Counted from the first letter of the stretch, positions 1-10,990 are shown. The stretch: 64,000 bases of DNA from Stramonita haemastoma (GCA_030674155.1 CM060324.1:60042780-60106779); one strand, 5' to 3'. The notes: a model not told the origin generated them from the sequence alone. Made by a program: numbers and translations.

Positions 1-847
1 CCCTTCCCCAACAAAAGATTGTCTAATCTATTGTGGATTACAAGAAAAGACAAAACTACAAGGAAAATAATAATCTGAGCCACAAACAAAATGAGCAGTT
101 GCTTTTCATTCACAACGTATGTGAGTGTATCTCAATACGAAAAGCTCACATGTCTTCTGCCATTCATTAAAGGCAAGAAAGATGGCACCACTGTCACAAA
201 TTCTGCAAGCTTGTCTGAACCTGACAAAGCAGGTAGTATAAGTTGATCTAATTTTTAAAAAAGTATATATTTCTAAAAGAGTCAAAAGATAACAGCTGAT
301 CTTCATGGAATTCTATTCTGTTTTTCTTAAGGAGAAAGTTTTGTAAAGGTTTTTCTGCTGCTGTTCTGAACAAAAAACAAATTCCCTGTTGTCTAAAAAT
401 CTCACCTTTTTATTTTAAGAAGGGTAAGGTACTAACTTGTTACATTCTTTCCTTTTTTTTCTTCTTTTTTACCAAATCTATTTCTGAAAAGGCACAGCTC
501 ATTAGTGCATCTAAAATACATATTCAAAACTCATAAACAGACTAAAAAAAAAACAGGAACACAAATGGCACCAAAACAAAATCAGCCACATCATTGTTGA
601 TTAATTAAGTAACACAATAACTGAAACACAAACAGAAATGATTTTTTTAAAACGTACAAAATAAGCACATCACACAGCAGTCACACAAAAACCTAAACAC
701 GCACATAGCGCTGACAAGAAAATAACACTTTTTTTTTTTTTTTAAACAGAAAGGAGCCCCAAACTGTCTGCAATTCTCTGTGATGATGGTATGAAGAGAC
801 CACTTTTGCTCAGGATGGTAGTAGCACCGAGCGGGGAGGCCGTCCTT
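1..847. other. Downstream flank / 3' UTR of TMED10
   Basis: AT-rich sequence with no supported coding region. On the minus strand it follows the TMED10 stop codon, so its right part is probably 3' UTR. An AATAAA-type polyadenylation signal can be read on the minus strand at 409-414, about 435 nt after the stop. The transcript end is not otherwise visible. Confidence 0.5.
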
Positions 848-969
848 TCACTCGATGAGCTTCTTGGCCTTGAAGTAACGCCGCAGGTACAACACCTGCC
901 ATGTGGCCAGCCCCAGTAAACAGGCCATGGAGAAGATGCTGAAGTACATCACACGCGAATGGGTCGACT
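848..969 (-). CDS. TMED10: TMED10 exon 5: transmembrane span and COPI tail
   Basis: Acceptor tcatcag at the right edge. The exon encodes the end of the lumenal stalk (ESTHSRV), the membrane span and the KKLIE terminus, with TGA at 848-850. It begins by completing a split Glu codon (G from exon 4, AG here). Confidence 0.96.
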
Positions 970-1909
970 CTGATGACAGCAACACACACCCACATGTTAA
1001 ACAAACAACAAAAAATAATTTCAAATTGAAAAATAAAAACAAAACAACAATAACAAAACATCTACTTGTGTTTAAAAGAAACAAACAACAACAAAAAAGG
1101 CCTGAAATAAAAGCAAAACAACAACAAACAAAACAACATTCACCTGTGTTTAAAAAAAACAAAAAACAACTAAAATAAAAGCAAAACAGTAACAACAAAA
1201 AATCTGCCTGTATTACTTTACTGACTTACGACTTCTCTCATAACTCTTACAAGCTCAAAAGGAGGAACTACAACAAAAATCATAATAACGAAATAAATAC
1301 AAAATTAAAATGGTGGGGGGATACGTACACACATGAAAAAAAAAAAAAAAAAAAAGCAATGGCACTGCTCTTGTGGCTATGTGCTCTCACATGGGAGAGT
1401 AGCTCCAAATTTCACACAGAGAAACATCCCAGGACTGGAAGTACAGCACAACACAATACAGTACAAATTACAGTACAGTACAAATGACAACACAATACAG
1501 CACAAATGACAACACAATACAGCACAAATGACAACACAATACAGCACAAATGACAACACAATACAGCACAAATGACAACACAATACAGCACAAATCACAA
1601 CACAATACAGTACAAATGACAACACAATACAGCACAAATGACAACACAATACAGCACAAATGACAACACAATACAGCACAAATGACAACACAATACAGCA
1701 CAAATCACAACACAATACAGCACAAATGACAACACAATACAGCACAAATGACAACACAATACAGCACAAATGACAACACAATACAAATTACAACATAATA
1801 CACTACAAATTACAACACAATACAGCACAAATGACAACACAATACAGCACAAATGACAACACAATACAGCACAAATTACAACACAATACAGCACAAATTA
1901 CAACATAAT

Positions 1910-1949
<40 letters not shown>

Positions 1950-4900
1950 CAATAATAATAAATGGAACTTATATAGCGCTATATCTTGCAAAAACAAATC
2001 AAAGCGCTTAATACATTACAAATTACAACACAATACAGTACAAATGACAACACAATACAGCACAAATAACAACACAATACAGCACAAATTACGATACAAT
2101 ACAAATGACAACACAATACACTACAAATGACAACACAATACAGCACAAATGACAACACAAAACAGCACAAATTACAACACAATACAGCACAAATGACAAC
2201 ACAATACAGCACAAATTACAACACAATACAGCACAAATTACAACACAATACACTAAAAATTACAACAATATAGTACAAATTACAACACAATACAGTACAA
2301 ATTACAACACAACACAGTACAAATTACAACACAATACAGTACAAATTACAACACAAAACAGAACAAATTACAACACAACACAGTACAAATTACAACACAA
2401 CACAGTACAAATGACAACACAATACAGTACAAATGACAACACAATACAGCACAAATTACAACACAATACAGTACAAATTACAACACAACACAGTACAAAT
2501 TATAACACAACACAGTACAAATTACAACACAACACAGAACAAATTACAACACAATACAGTACAAATTACAACACAATACAGCACAAATTACAATACAGTA
2601 CAGCACAGATTACAACACAACACAGTACAAATTACAACACAACAAGTACAAATTACAACACAATACAGAACAAATTACAACACAACACAGAACAAATTAC
2701 AACACAACACAGTACAAATTACAACACAACACAGAACAAATTACAACACAACACAGTACAAATTACAACACAACACAGTACAAATTACAACACAACACAG
2801 AACAAATTACAACACAACACAGTACAAATTACAACACAACACAGTACAAATGACAACACAATACAGTACAAATTACAACACAACACAGCACAAATTACAA
2901 CACAAAACAGCACAAATTACAACACAACACAGCACAAATTACAACACAACACAGCACAAATTACAACACAACACAGCACAAATTACAATACAGTATAAAT
3001 GACAACACAATACAGCACAAATGACAACACAATACAGCACAAATGACAACACAATACAGCACAAATGACAACACAATACAGCACAAATGACAACACAATA
3101 CAGCACAAATGACAACACAATACAGCACAGATGACAACACAATACAGCACAAATGACAACACAATACAGCACAAATGACAACACAACACAACACACGATG
3201 TAGGCAGCAGCCCCTAACACCGACCATTGGTGTCCCTCATTTCCTCTTCCCGTGCTCTCATGTAGGCGAAGTCATCGACGATGGATTTGGACAGGTCCTC
3301 CAGCCGCCTCAGCTCCACCTCCAGGGGCTTCAGCTTCTCCGCCTTGGCCAGCTGGGGACACACACACACACACCAACATCATCACTGCTGGGGACACACA
3401 CACACACACCAACATCATCACTGCTGGGGACACACACACACACACCAACATCATCACTGCTGGGGACACACACACACACACCAACATCATCACTGCTGGG
3501 GACACACACACACACACCAACATCATCACTGCTGGGGACACACACACACACACACCAACATCATCACTGCTGGGGACACACACACACACACCAACATCAT
3601 CACTGTCATGGGGGGGGGGGGGGGGGGGGGGACAATAGCCTGGTGGTCAGAACATTGTGCTGGCAATTTGACGATCCAGGTTCGAGTCCGGTCGAGGAGA
3701 TTTTTCTCCTGGTGTTAACATCAGTGCTGACTCCACTCTCCCCACAAGTCCTTCGGATGAGACTTTAAACCGAGGCCCCGTGTGCAAACGCACGCAGAAC
3801 ATCTTGCGCACACGTTAAATCCTGTTCTGCTTTTCGTAAGAGTAGGCCATCGTGTGCCGGTGGGAACCGATGACATATACAAAACTGCATACACACGGGG
3901 ACTGGATGCAAAAAAGCACGAGTGCTTATTCCATTATCCTCGATATAAAAGAATAATTCAAATCAATCAATCATGGCTGCTGTGGGCACAAACACTGTCA
4001 TCATCAGGCATGATCAACACATAAAACAATCTGATCCCCATGTAACCTAGTCCAGGTCCAAAATTCAGTTCACTAACATTGTCAGTGATTCTGGGTGTTT
4101 TTTTTCCAAAACGTTTAAATCTTAACTTTTTAACAAAAAAAAATTATATGCCTTGGAATATTGTTGTAGTTGCATTACAAGTACCCTATACCTGTAACAA
4201 GTACAGACTCGAGTCTTTTAGGTGAACTGATTAGCAGCGGTCCGGTTTGTGTGCAGTATGGGAATAGTACAAGTACCCACAAGTGTTTCTCTCAGCAAAA
4301 TGTGCACAGGTTAAAAAAAAGTTAAAGTCTGTCCCGAGCCTAAGGTTCATCAGGCCGGTGCTTATCCTGGTTTCTGTGGCGTTAAGCGACGGAGAGTCAC
4401 AGGCTCCCCCTAGATAGGATGCCAGTTAACCCCCAACACAAGGTTGGTACCCCTTTTACACCTGGGTGGGGTGAGAAAATAGCAGTAAAGTGCCTTTTCC
4501 AAGGGCACAATGCCATAGCCGAAAGCTGGGATCGAACCCACAACCTTTAGATTACGAGTCCAACGCCCTAACCACTAGACTACAGCGGCAGCTAAAATGT
4601 GCACAGGAATCTTGTCTTACTGTTCAGAACATTCAAAATGAACACACACACACACGCACACGCACACAGAGCCTAGTAGTTAGAGAGGTGTGCATTCTGC
4701 TTCTGATCTGCTGACCCAGGTTTGAATCTCATTCAAGAGGATTTTTCTCTGGAGTTAACATCAGTGCCGACTTCAGCCCCCCAAAACCCCAGAAAACTTT
4801 AGGATGAGACCATAAACCGAGATCCCATGTGCAAACACATGCAGAACATCTTCTACACATGCTAAAACCCATCCCGCTTTTCAGAAGAGTAGGTCATTGC

Positions 4901-5713
4901 ATGCTGGTGGGAACGGATGCCAAAATTTACAAAACTGCATTCACATGGGGACTGGATGTAAACAAGCACATGAGGGCTGATTTCATTATCCTCGATATAA
5001 AAGAGTAAATAAAAAATAAACACACACACACACAGATAACAAACTACTGCCACTCTCTTCCCACCGTTGTCTAAGTTGATACTAACAACATTTGCTAACA
5101 AAAGTAAAATTGACTTACTGACTGCCTTGCTGACCTTGCTGCCACAAGTTAAACATTTACCACACATCTGCTGATTCAGTTCATTTCCTCCTGAAAGGAT
5201 TCATTCTCAACAATAATGTTCAGTATCAATTAATTGATACAGGACCCTTTTGACCTAAAAAAAAAAAAAAAAAAAAGGTGATCAATGACTGCTTTATAAC
5301 AGTTTGTAAATTTATGTATTCATCAACCAAATACAGCCCACACTGAACTGAAAAGGCTTTGTTATGTAAGGGTGTAAATGTATTCATCGACCAAATACAG
5401 CCCACATTGAACTGAGAAGGATTTATAACTGTTATGTAAGGGTGTAAATGTATTCATCAACCAAATACAGCCCACATTGAACTGAGAAGGATTTATAACT
5501 GTTATGTAAGGGTGTAAATGTATTCATCAACCAAATACAGCCCAGAGTGAACTGAAAAGGCTTTATAAGTGTTATGTAAGGGTGCACTTACATCGTCATA
5601 GCTCTTGGCTTCAACACCGTGCTTCACATTCAAAAACACTTCCCTGTCCGGTGCCTGCACTCCTGAAATGCAAACATCCATCATTAACTGTTTGAAATCA
5701 CAGGCAATATTTT

Positions 5714-5789
<76 letters not shown>

Positions 5790-6094
5790 ATTCACTTTAA
5801 TCATGAAAATAACAATCAATTTTCTGACACACACACACAGACACAGACACACACAAACACAGTGACACACACACACACCATTCACTTTAATCATGAAAAT
5901 AACAATCAATTTTCTGACACACACACACAGACACAGACACACAGACACAGACACACACCATTCACTTTAATCATGAAAATAACAATCATGATAACAGAGT
6001 GAGATACTAAAAATTGTTTAGTGCTTTCCTTACACCCTACAGTCCCCCCACCTCTACACACCAACACACACACACAGTGACACACACACACACA

Positions 6095-6155
<61 letters not shown>

Positions 6156-8728
6156 ACACACACACACACACACAGACACACACACACACACACACAGACA
6201 CACACACACACAGTGACACATACACACACACACACAGTGACACACACACACAGTGACACACGCATACACACAGTGACACACACACACACACAGTGACACA
6301 CACACAGTGACACACACACCCAAATATGAGACTATAGTGTAACCTGAGACCCCGAGTGCGAACGCACGCAGAACATCTTGCACACACATTAAATCCTGTT
6401 CCACTTTTCGTAGGAGTAGGCCATTATGTGCCGGTGGGAACACATGACAAGATTGACAAAACTGCATACACATACTGGAAGTAAAAAAGCACACAGGGTT
6501 CGCGCTAGGATTTTTTAAAACCGGTACTGCGAGTTGCCATTTCAGAGATATCTTGACCAACTCCCCCAAAAATCGGTCCCCAGAAAATAAAATCCGGTAC
6601 TACTGTGAACAAAACGAAACTATTCAGTGAGGGGGTGGAGGAGAGGGGGATTGTTCCGCAGCAAAACTAAATCTAAATTGAACGCAAATCTCTCAGACTT
6701 TGACTGCCATGCTGCTGCCACTCGCTTCTTGGGCACGAAGCCACGCAGGAAATAGGATTTTTTTTCTAGCGCCTGTGTCACTGTCTGTGTCAGTCTGTTG
6801 TTTTGCATGATATTCGTGTGACTTATATTCTTCTTTCTTGTGTCTATGCTTAGCGCTTGTCTAGATCTTTCGTTCAATTTAGATTTTGTTTTCGACTCTT
6901 CTCTCTCAAAGCAATGCGCAAATTCATAATCATACCCTCCGCTTTTCTTAAGTGTAGGCCATCGAGTGCCCGGTGGGAACAGATGATATTTACGAAACTG
7001 CATACACATGTAAAAAAGCACAGGAGTGCCTACTCCATTACCTCGATATAAAAGATTAAAAGAATAAAGAATAAATAAATCTAGGCCCCATTTACTTATT
7101 GTGAATGGAAGTCACTGTCATGCCGAGAAGAGCGCGAAGCTCTATTCTTTCACAGTCAAGCTTGCTGTTCTGCGTGCTAGGCTAATTAGGCTGGCGCCAA
7201 AGATGTTCGTCGGAAGGGGTGGAAAGGGGTAGGTGCGTAAGCACAGTACAGGCGCATGACAGACTGTCAGAAAATGTCACTTCAGACTTTTTTTTTGAGA
7301 CGGAAATCTAATCGGTCACAGGCAAACAGAATCGGTAGCGGTACCGGCTGCTTCGAAAATTTTCGGTATTCCCTGTTTACAATCGGTAAAATACCGACAA
7401 TTACCGGTTATCGCGAACCCTAGCACACAAATGCTTATTCCATTATCCTCTATATAAAAGAATAAATAAATAAATAAAATAAAATAAACATTACACACAC
7501 ACACACACACGTTCGAGGGGATTTTTTTCTCTGGACTTAACATCAGTGCTGACTCCACTCCCCCTGAAAGTCCTTCAGATGAGACTATAAACCGAGGCCC
7601 CATGTGCAAATGCACGCAGAACATCTTGCGCTCATGTTAAATCCTGTTCCACTTTTCTAAGAGTAGGTCATCATGTGCAGGTGGGAACAGATGTCAAAAT
7701 TCCTGGTCATTGAGTCTGTCTACAGCTTCTAGTTCTACACGTTTTTAGTCAGAAATTCTATTGGTAAAAATATAACTAGGTGTTTTTATTTACTGAGTAG
7801 TATTATCTTCACATAAATTTATTAATTTAATGATAACAATAACTCATCATTTGTTTATTCAAATGATATATTTTTTGAAAAAACAAACAAGTGGATCGGT
7901 GATCTAGGTGGTAATACGCCTTGCCTAGAAAGCAAAACGTCCAGGTCGGAGTGTGTGGTGGTTCATACCCTGTTTGGGCCCAAAACTTTTTCCCATCCAT
8001 TAGACCCTGAGTGGTGGTCTGGGCGCTAGTCTTTCGGATGAAATGATAAACCAAGGTCCTGTGTGTTACACATCACTATTTACTGCACATGGTACCCTGG
8101 CAAAATTCTGTAGAAAAAAAGCCACTCTGATAGGGAAACAAATACAGTTGCATGCAGGAAAAAGAACAAAAAATGGGTAGGCGCTGCACTTGTGGCGACA
8201 CTTCTCCCCGGGAAGAGCAGCCCGAATTTCACGCAGAGAAATCTGCTGTGACATAAAGTGGTACAAAATACAAATATAAAAAAACAAACAAAAAACCCCC
8301 CAAAGTCCTTAGCAATGTTATAAGCCTATAACATAAGTAGTACAGTCTAAATATGACAATCAGATGACACATCACAATGCAGAAACTTACAAAGAAAGGA
8401 GTTTGAAGCACTTACCACTCATCCCCTTTCCTTCAAAGCACACCTCAAACATGTCATATTCTTCAGTGGTAAATGCAAATTTCCCTTTAGCAGCATTTTC
8501 TTTGGAGTACAGAATATGTCCCTTAGAATCTGTCACCTGCAACACAAAATGATTTACTATCTATAGACTATAGTATAGTACTATTACAGTATTAGTATAC
8601 AATACACTATCTCTCCTTCTACTATTTCTAGTCCCTGCACGCAAACACACAAGCACACATAAACAGTAAAACACACACACACATGCACACGTGCATGCGC
8701 ACATACACACACACACACACACACACCA

Positions 8729-8759
<31 letters not shown>

Positions 8760-8808
8760 CCACACACCACACACACACACACACACGGCACACACACGCG
8801 CACACACA

Positions 8809-8880
<72 letters not shown>

Positions 8881-9683
8881 GGATGGGATACTTGGATAGC
8901 CTGATGTTTAAACTTTGAGCACTGCACACTGCGCTCGTGATCTGACAACCTAGGTTCAAGCCATCTGCTAATGCAGTGTTAGTGGTCTGCAGATCTAGGA
9001 AAGGATGCAGGTATGTGGACTTCTCCTCTTGCAATCTCCTGTAATTTGTGACATATGTCTGGTCAAAGATTACAGACACTGCAACAGTACACTACCAGGT
9101 CACAGTAGGTTTGTTGTTTTGATAAATTACCAGCTGCTGGTATCCGATATATCTGAGATTATTCTGTAAATGTATGCAATATATTATCATTTCTGATCAA
9201 TGTCATTATTGATGTAGCGATGATGCGATAACTCTGAAGAAAGTTATGCTGATAGTGTTTAGGTTTAGCATTGGTAGGCTCATTAGTACTAGGCCTAGTT
9301 GCACAGTGACCTAACTGATCGCCAGGATGTGTTTCGTGTGAGCTACAAGTGTTCTTGCGGTCTCTTGATTACTTTTGAACTGCTCGTAATCTAAAAAAAA
9401 GAAATGTCTAAAAAATCAAAGGGTATAAAGCTGCTGCTTGATTATGCTTTATGAAGTTATCCACAGCATAAGTGTTAAAACACTTAACATTAAGCCTGAA
9501 CCTTACCGACAGATCCACACGCTGGCCGTTGTCTTGAGCTTCGTAATCGCCGGTAACTAAGACATCTTTGTGGATTTCCTCCCTCAGGCACTTCTTTTGA
9601 TTTTGACCTAAATGAAACCAAATCGCATCAACGCATGTTAGGCTGAAAATGAACAGTGCAAATAGAATATGCAAAAAGTCCAT
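848..9683 (-). CDS. TMED10: TMED10, p24-delta transmembrane cargo receptor (five exons, complete)
   Basis: Joined exons 9507-9683, 8416-8536, 5592-5662, 3225-3351 and 848-969 encode 205 residues; all junctions are GT/AG and all phases close. p24 proteins cycle between ER and Golgi in COPII/COPI vesicles and select cargo. Seen in the sequence: a signal peptide (MDFLHILF... to about residue 20), the GOLD domain with [10 protein letters not shown] and its partner cysteine in [10 protein letters not shown], the conserved [12 protein letters not shown], a coiled-coil segment ([16 protein letters not shown], then EEEMRDTN), a single membrane span ([19 protein letters not shown]) and a short cytosolic tail [13 protein letters not shown] with the aromatic and dilysine COPI signals. 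Human TMED10 is 219 aa. The ATG at 9681-9683 is chosen because it has a strong context (A at -3, G at +4); a GTG two codons upstream is not a plausible animal start. It is the only complete gene here. Confidence 0.96.
1365..1440 (+). mobile_element. Fragment of SINE type III (3' part)
   Basis: Resembles the 3' module of the element at 7893-8290: a short stretch of 'ctctcacatgggagagtagctc' type followed by an 'aatttcacacagagaaa' type sequence. It is diverged, and the minisatellite starts directly after it. Confidence 0.5.
1441..3195. repeat. 22-bp minisatellite (about 75 copies) in TMED10 intron 4
   Basis: Direct repeats of about 22 bp (core acaacacaatacagcacaaa), with variants tacagt/tacagc and aaatg/aaatt that form homogeneous blocks (aaatg at the two ends, aaatt in the middle). 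The array stays open in several frames only because the unit lacks stops. It is interrupted by a short retroposed insert at 1916-2008. Confidence 0.95.
1916..2008 (-). mobile_element. 93-bp retroposed LINE 3' tail inside the minisatellite
   Basis: On the minus strand this reads AGCGCTTTGATTTG, then TATAGCGCTATATAA, then (ATT)n. This is the same 3' end as the element at 24745-25128. It is flanked by a 10-bp duplication taatacatta (1906-1915 and 2009-2018), which indicates a true insertion, strongly 5'-truncated. Confidence 0.8.
3225..3351 (-). CDS. TMED10: TMED10 exon 4: coiled-coil stalk
   Basis: 127 bp starting in phase 0. Encodes [20 protein letters not shown] and on to EEEMRDTN, and leaves one base (G) for the next exon. 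The acceptor is the exon-proximal member of a tandem array of identical CCCCAG acceptors. Confidence 0.95.
3351..3608. repeat. 36-bp minisatellite that duplicates the exon 4 acceptor
   Basis: About seven direct copies of a unit reading, on the minus strand, AGTGATGATGTTGG(TG)nTCCCCAGC. Each copy therefore carries a pyrimidine/TG tract plus CCCCAG identical to the functional exon 4 acceptor. A run of 21 G follows at 3610-3630. Confidence 0.95.
3631..3957 (+). mobile_element. SINE type I, near full length
   Basis: tRNA-like head with A box (tagcctggtggtcag) and B box (ggttcgagtcc). Then the shared core (ttcggatgagac, aaaccgaggccccgtgtg, cgcacgcagaacatcttgcg) and the type I 3' part ending cctcgatataaaagaataa. 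It lies just upstream (in TMED10 orientation) of the acceptor array in intron 3. Confidence 0.9.
4311..4597 (-). mobile_element. SINE with tRNA-Thr-like head (type IV)
   Basis: On the minus strand the head reads tagtctagtggttagggcg, ggactcgtaatct and gtgggttcgatccc, i.e. A box, anticodon-loop-like CGT and B box. The body is unrelated to type I and ends with aggctcgggacagacttt followed by an A/T tail. Confidence 0.85.
4668..5020 (+). mobile_element. SINE type I, diverged
   Basis: Same head-core-tail order as the copy at 3631, with more substitutions (gcctagtagttagag; aggatgagaccataaaccgagatcccatgtg). Ends in ataaaagagtaaataaa. Confidence 0.85.
5310..5585. repeat. About 73-bp tandem repeat abutting the TMED10 exon 3 donor
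   Basis: Four copies of a unit containing ttcatcaaccaaatacagccca, ctgagaaggatttata and gttatgtaagggtg. The last copy runs to within about 7 nt of the exon 3 5' splice site but does not include it. Confidence 0.85.
5592..5662 (-). CDS. TMED10: TMED10 exon 3: end of GOLD domain
   Basis: 71 bp. Encodes [20 protein letters not shown] plus SYDD, phase 1 to phase 0. Donor GTAAGTG, acceptor gcatttcag. The human protein has DMKHGVEAKNYEE here. Confidence 0.95.
5715..6325. repeat. CA-rich compound microsatellite block
   Basis: (CA)n runs interrupted by three copies of an approximately 40-bp spacer (ccattcactttaatcatgaa...acaatcattttc type) and by agtgacac-type variants. Nothing coding. It lies in TMED10 intron 2, upstream of exon 3. 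Confidence 0.95.
6339..6494 (+). mobile_element. SINE type I, left half, split by a hAT-like element
   Basis: Core and 3' part of a type I SINE up to ...aaaaaagcacac. Its last about 55 bp (agcacacaaatgcttattcc...) resume at 7422-7480 after the inserted element. Confidence 0.9.
6495..7421. mobile_element. Non-autonomous hAT-like DNA transposon (927 bp)
   Basis: Starts AGGGTTCGCG and ends CGCGAACCCT: perfect 10-bp terminal inverted repeats, with ACCGGT-containing subterminal sequence at both ends. It is flanked by a 7-bp target duplication agcacac (6488-6494 and 7422-7428); an 8-bp reading, typical of hAT, is possible if one terminal base is counted as target. The flanks join to a continuous type I SINE, which gives the pre-insertion state. 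No transposase ORF is visible. The element has itself taken a SINE fragment (6935-7078). The hAT assignment rests on TIR and TSD style only. Confidence 0.85.
6935..7078 (+). mobile_element. SINE type I fragment nested in the hAT-like element
   Basis: 3' portion of type I (gtaggccatcgagtgcc, gtgggaacagatga, actgcatacacatgtaaaaaa, ctcgatataaaagatta) ending in an AATAA-rich tail. Confidence 0.85.
7422..7480 (+). mobile_element. SINE type I, right remainder of the split copy
   Basis: Continues the copy interrupted at 6494: agcacacaaatgcttattcc, then tatataaaagaataaataaa. Confidence 0.88.
7509..7700 (+). mobile_element. SINE type I fragment (core)
   Basis: Begins near the B box (cgttcgagggg) after a CA run and carries the core ttcagatgagactataaacc, gaggccccatgtg and cgcacgcagaacatcttgcg. 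It lacks the distal 3' part. Confidence 0.85.
7893..8290 (+). mobile_element. SINE type III
   Basis: tRNA-like head (gatcggtgatctaggtggta, then ggtggttcataccc). Then a core related to type I (ctttcggatgaaatgataaa, ccaaggtcctgtgtg) and a different 3' module (actctgatagggaaacaaat; cttctccccgggaagagcag; aatttcacgcagagaaat). A reverse-oriented copy is at 63195-63640. Confidence 0.85.
8416..8536 (-). CDS. TMED10: TMED10 exon 2: GOLD domain core
   Basis: 121 bp, phase 0 to phase 1. Encodes [40 protein letters not shown] and one base of the next codon. Contains the second cysteine of the GOLD disulfide. Confidence 0.96.
8665..8878. repeat. CA/CG-mixed microsatellite
   Basis: (CA)n with CGCA and CCAC interruptions, ending in an uninterrupted CA run. 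Lies in TMED10 intron 1. Confidence 0.95.
9507..9683 (-). CDS. TMED10: TMED10 exon 1: signal peptide and start of GOLD domain
   Basis: 59 codons from ATG (9681-9683) to VDLS, donor GTAAGG. Encodes [20 protein letters not shown], then [20 protein letters not shown] and [19 protein letters not shown]. The region upstream (9684-9850) is the likely 5' UTR and promoter; no TATA box is evident. Confidence 0.95.
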
Positions 9684-9689
9684 CTTCAC

Positions 9690-10573
9690 GGTTTAAGATA
9701 CTCTATTCCAGCTGGAACCCCTCAAAACCCACAAATTGCGTTCAAGTTTACACGACACACGCTTGCTAACGTGGCAATCGGCTGTTTCCGTGTACTTCCG
9801 TCTGCTACATGACAACTCCGAGCAAAATGATTCTGTGCGATGCTGATAAAAGTAAAAGTTATCTAATAAATTTGTGAAAGCTATTTGTCCAGCGTAATGT
9901 GATATTTATATACTTGAGTCGCTACAACTTTAGTTGCTTGGTGTTATAAAAATGTACAAACAGAGTGGTATGGCATGAATCTCAGAAAGGTCTAAGCTAA
10001 TATTCAAAATGTCTTTTGTGGGAAATGTTACCGAATATCCCTAAGACTGCTTCTAGCCTAGCGCAAACTAAGAACCCCTAGCCAAAGTCCTGTCACAACT
10101 ATCTACCGAAGTCTAGATCTTAACAAATCCTCCATTTCTCCTTTATTCGTTGAGTGCTCACCTTCGACAAGTTGAAGATAACAGCATTGTAGCAAGGTGT
10201 GTAAAAACAGGAAGAGATAAACTGTCTATCTAAAAATAGATATATAGAGGAATAAATAAATAGACAAATAAGTAAAAACACAAATAAATGAATAGATTAA
10301 CACCTGAATGATTATAAGGGGGAAAAAATCAAGCAAGGCCTGGTAGGCAACAAACACTGAATAACGTTTTTGCTCAGTGAAGGGGGTAGAATACAGCAAG
10401 TCTTGTAGCATGTATCACTTTGCAAAATGCAAATGACACACATAAGACTTCGATTATGATTATACACAATCAAGAAGTTTGTTAGCCAAGTAAAGTTGAT
10501 CAAAATTCTAGGTACTCTGAATTAATATCTGTTCAGATTTCTAATGGTGCTTTTTTTGTTTGGAGGCCATTAG
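9690..10573. other. TMED10 upstream region, no gene seen
   Basis: Mixed-composition sequence without a supported ORF or recognisable repeat apart from a short ATAA-rich run near 10240-10300. It should contain the TMED10 promoter (minus strand). Confidence 0.5.
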
Positions 10574-10990
10574 GTAAGGTAAAGGTGTCCCATAAACTAG
10601 GTGGTCGTAGGGGAGCGAGGCATCAGCTTCTTTAGTGGCCAGTATATTGAGGGCGGCGCCCATCTCCTCTTCCTTGCTGCTTTACCTTCCCTGATCCTAA
10701 AGAGGGCAGGTACCCATTTACAGCTGGGTGAACTGGGGGGGGGGGGGGAGGCATAATTTTTTTTTTTTTTTTTTAATAAATTTCATACCACTTTATATCA
10801 CAGCAGATTTCTCCACGTGAAATTCGGGCTGCTCTCCCCGGGGAGAGCGCGTCGCCACTAGTCCAGCGCCACCTTTTTTTCCTGTCTACAACTGTATTTG
10901 TACTGTACTGAAGCCAATGCGTGCAAACGGTCACCCATCCGATTGGTAACCACGCTCGGCACTGCTTAACTTGACTTGGGGAACCACGTT
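10574..10990 (-). mobile_element. Composite tRNA/5S-type SINE (type V), interrupted by a type III fragment
   Basis: On the minus strand a 5S-like segment (10928-10973: caagttaagcag, gagcgtggttacc, ggatgggtgaccg) leads into the same body as the copies at 20787 and 62922 (gggtacctgccctctttagg, gaggagatgggcgccgccct). The tRNA-like head seen in the other two copies is not recognisable here. The body is split at 10740-10900 by a run of G, a run of T and a type III SINE fragment. Confidence 0.85.
10760..10895 (-). mobile_element. Type III SINE 3' fragment nested in the type V SINE
   Basis: Contains (minus strand) ggtggcgctggactagtggc, gctctccccggggagagcag and aatttcacgtggagaaat, followed by a T/A tail. 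Confidence 0.8.

Larger units (their letters stand above)
970..3224 (-). other. TMED10 intron 4
   Basis: The donor GTCGGT lies next to 3225; it is weak and differs from GTAAG. The intron is mostly a 22-bp minisatellite, with a purine-rich A-tract region at 985-1200 and a small SINE-tail fragment (about 1365-1440). Confidence 0.85.

Noticed and set aside
1377..3220. Several 60-195 aa open frames on both strands (repeat peptides such as [18 protein letters not shown])
   Set aside because: Products of the 22-bp intronic minisatellite, whose unit has no stops; inside TMED10 intron 4.
3610..3630. Long G runs (also 10737-10749 and about 12861-12882) and the C run at 23816 as regulatory G-quadruplexes
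   Set aside because: They sit beside microsatellites or SINE ends and no promoter or conserved context supports a regulatory role.
9408..9689. TMED10 start at GTG (9687-9689) and read-through past 9507
   Set aside because: An animal start is far more likely at ATG 9681-9683, and GTAAGG at 9501-9506 ends the exon; the downstream residues do not match the family.
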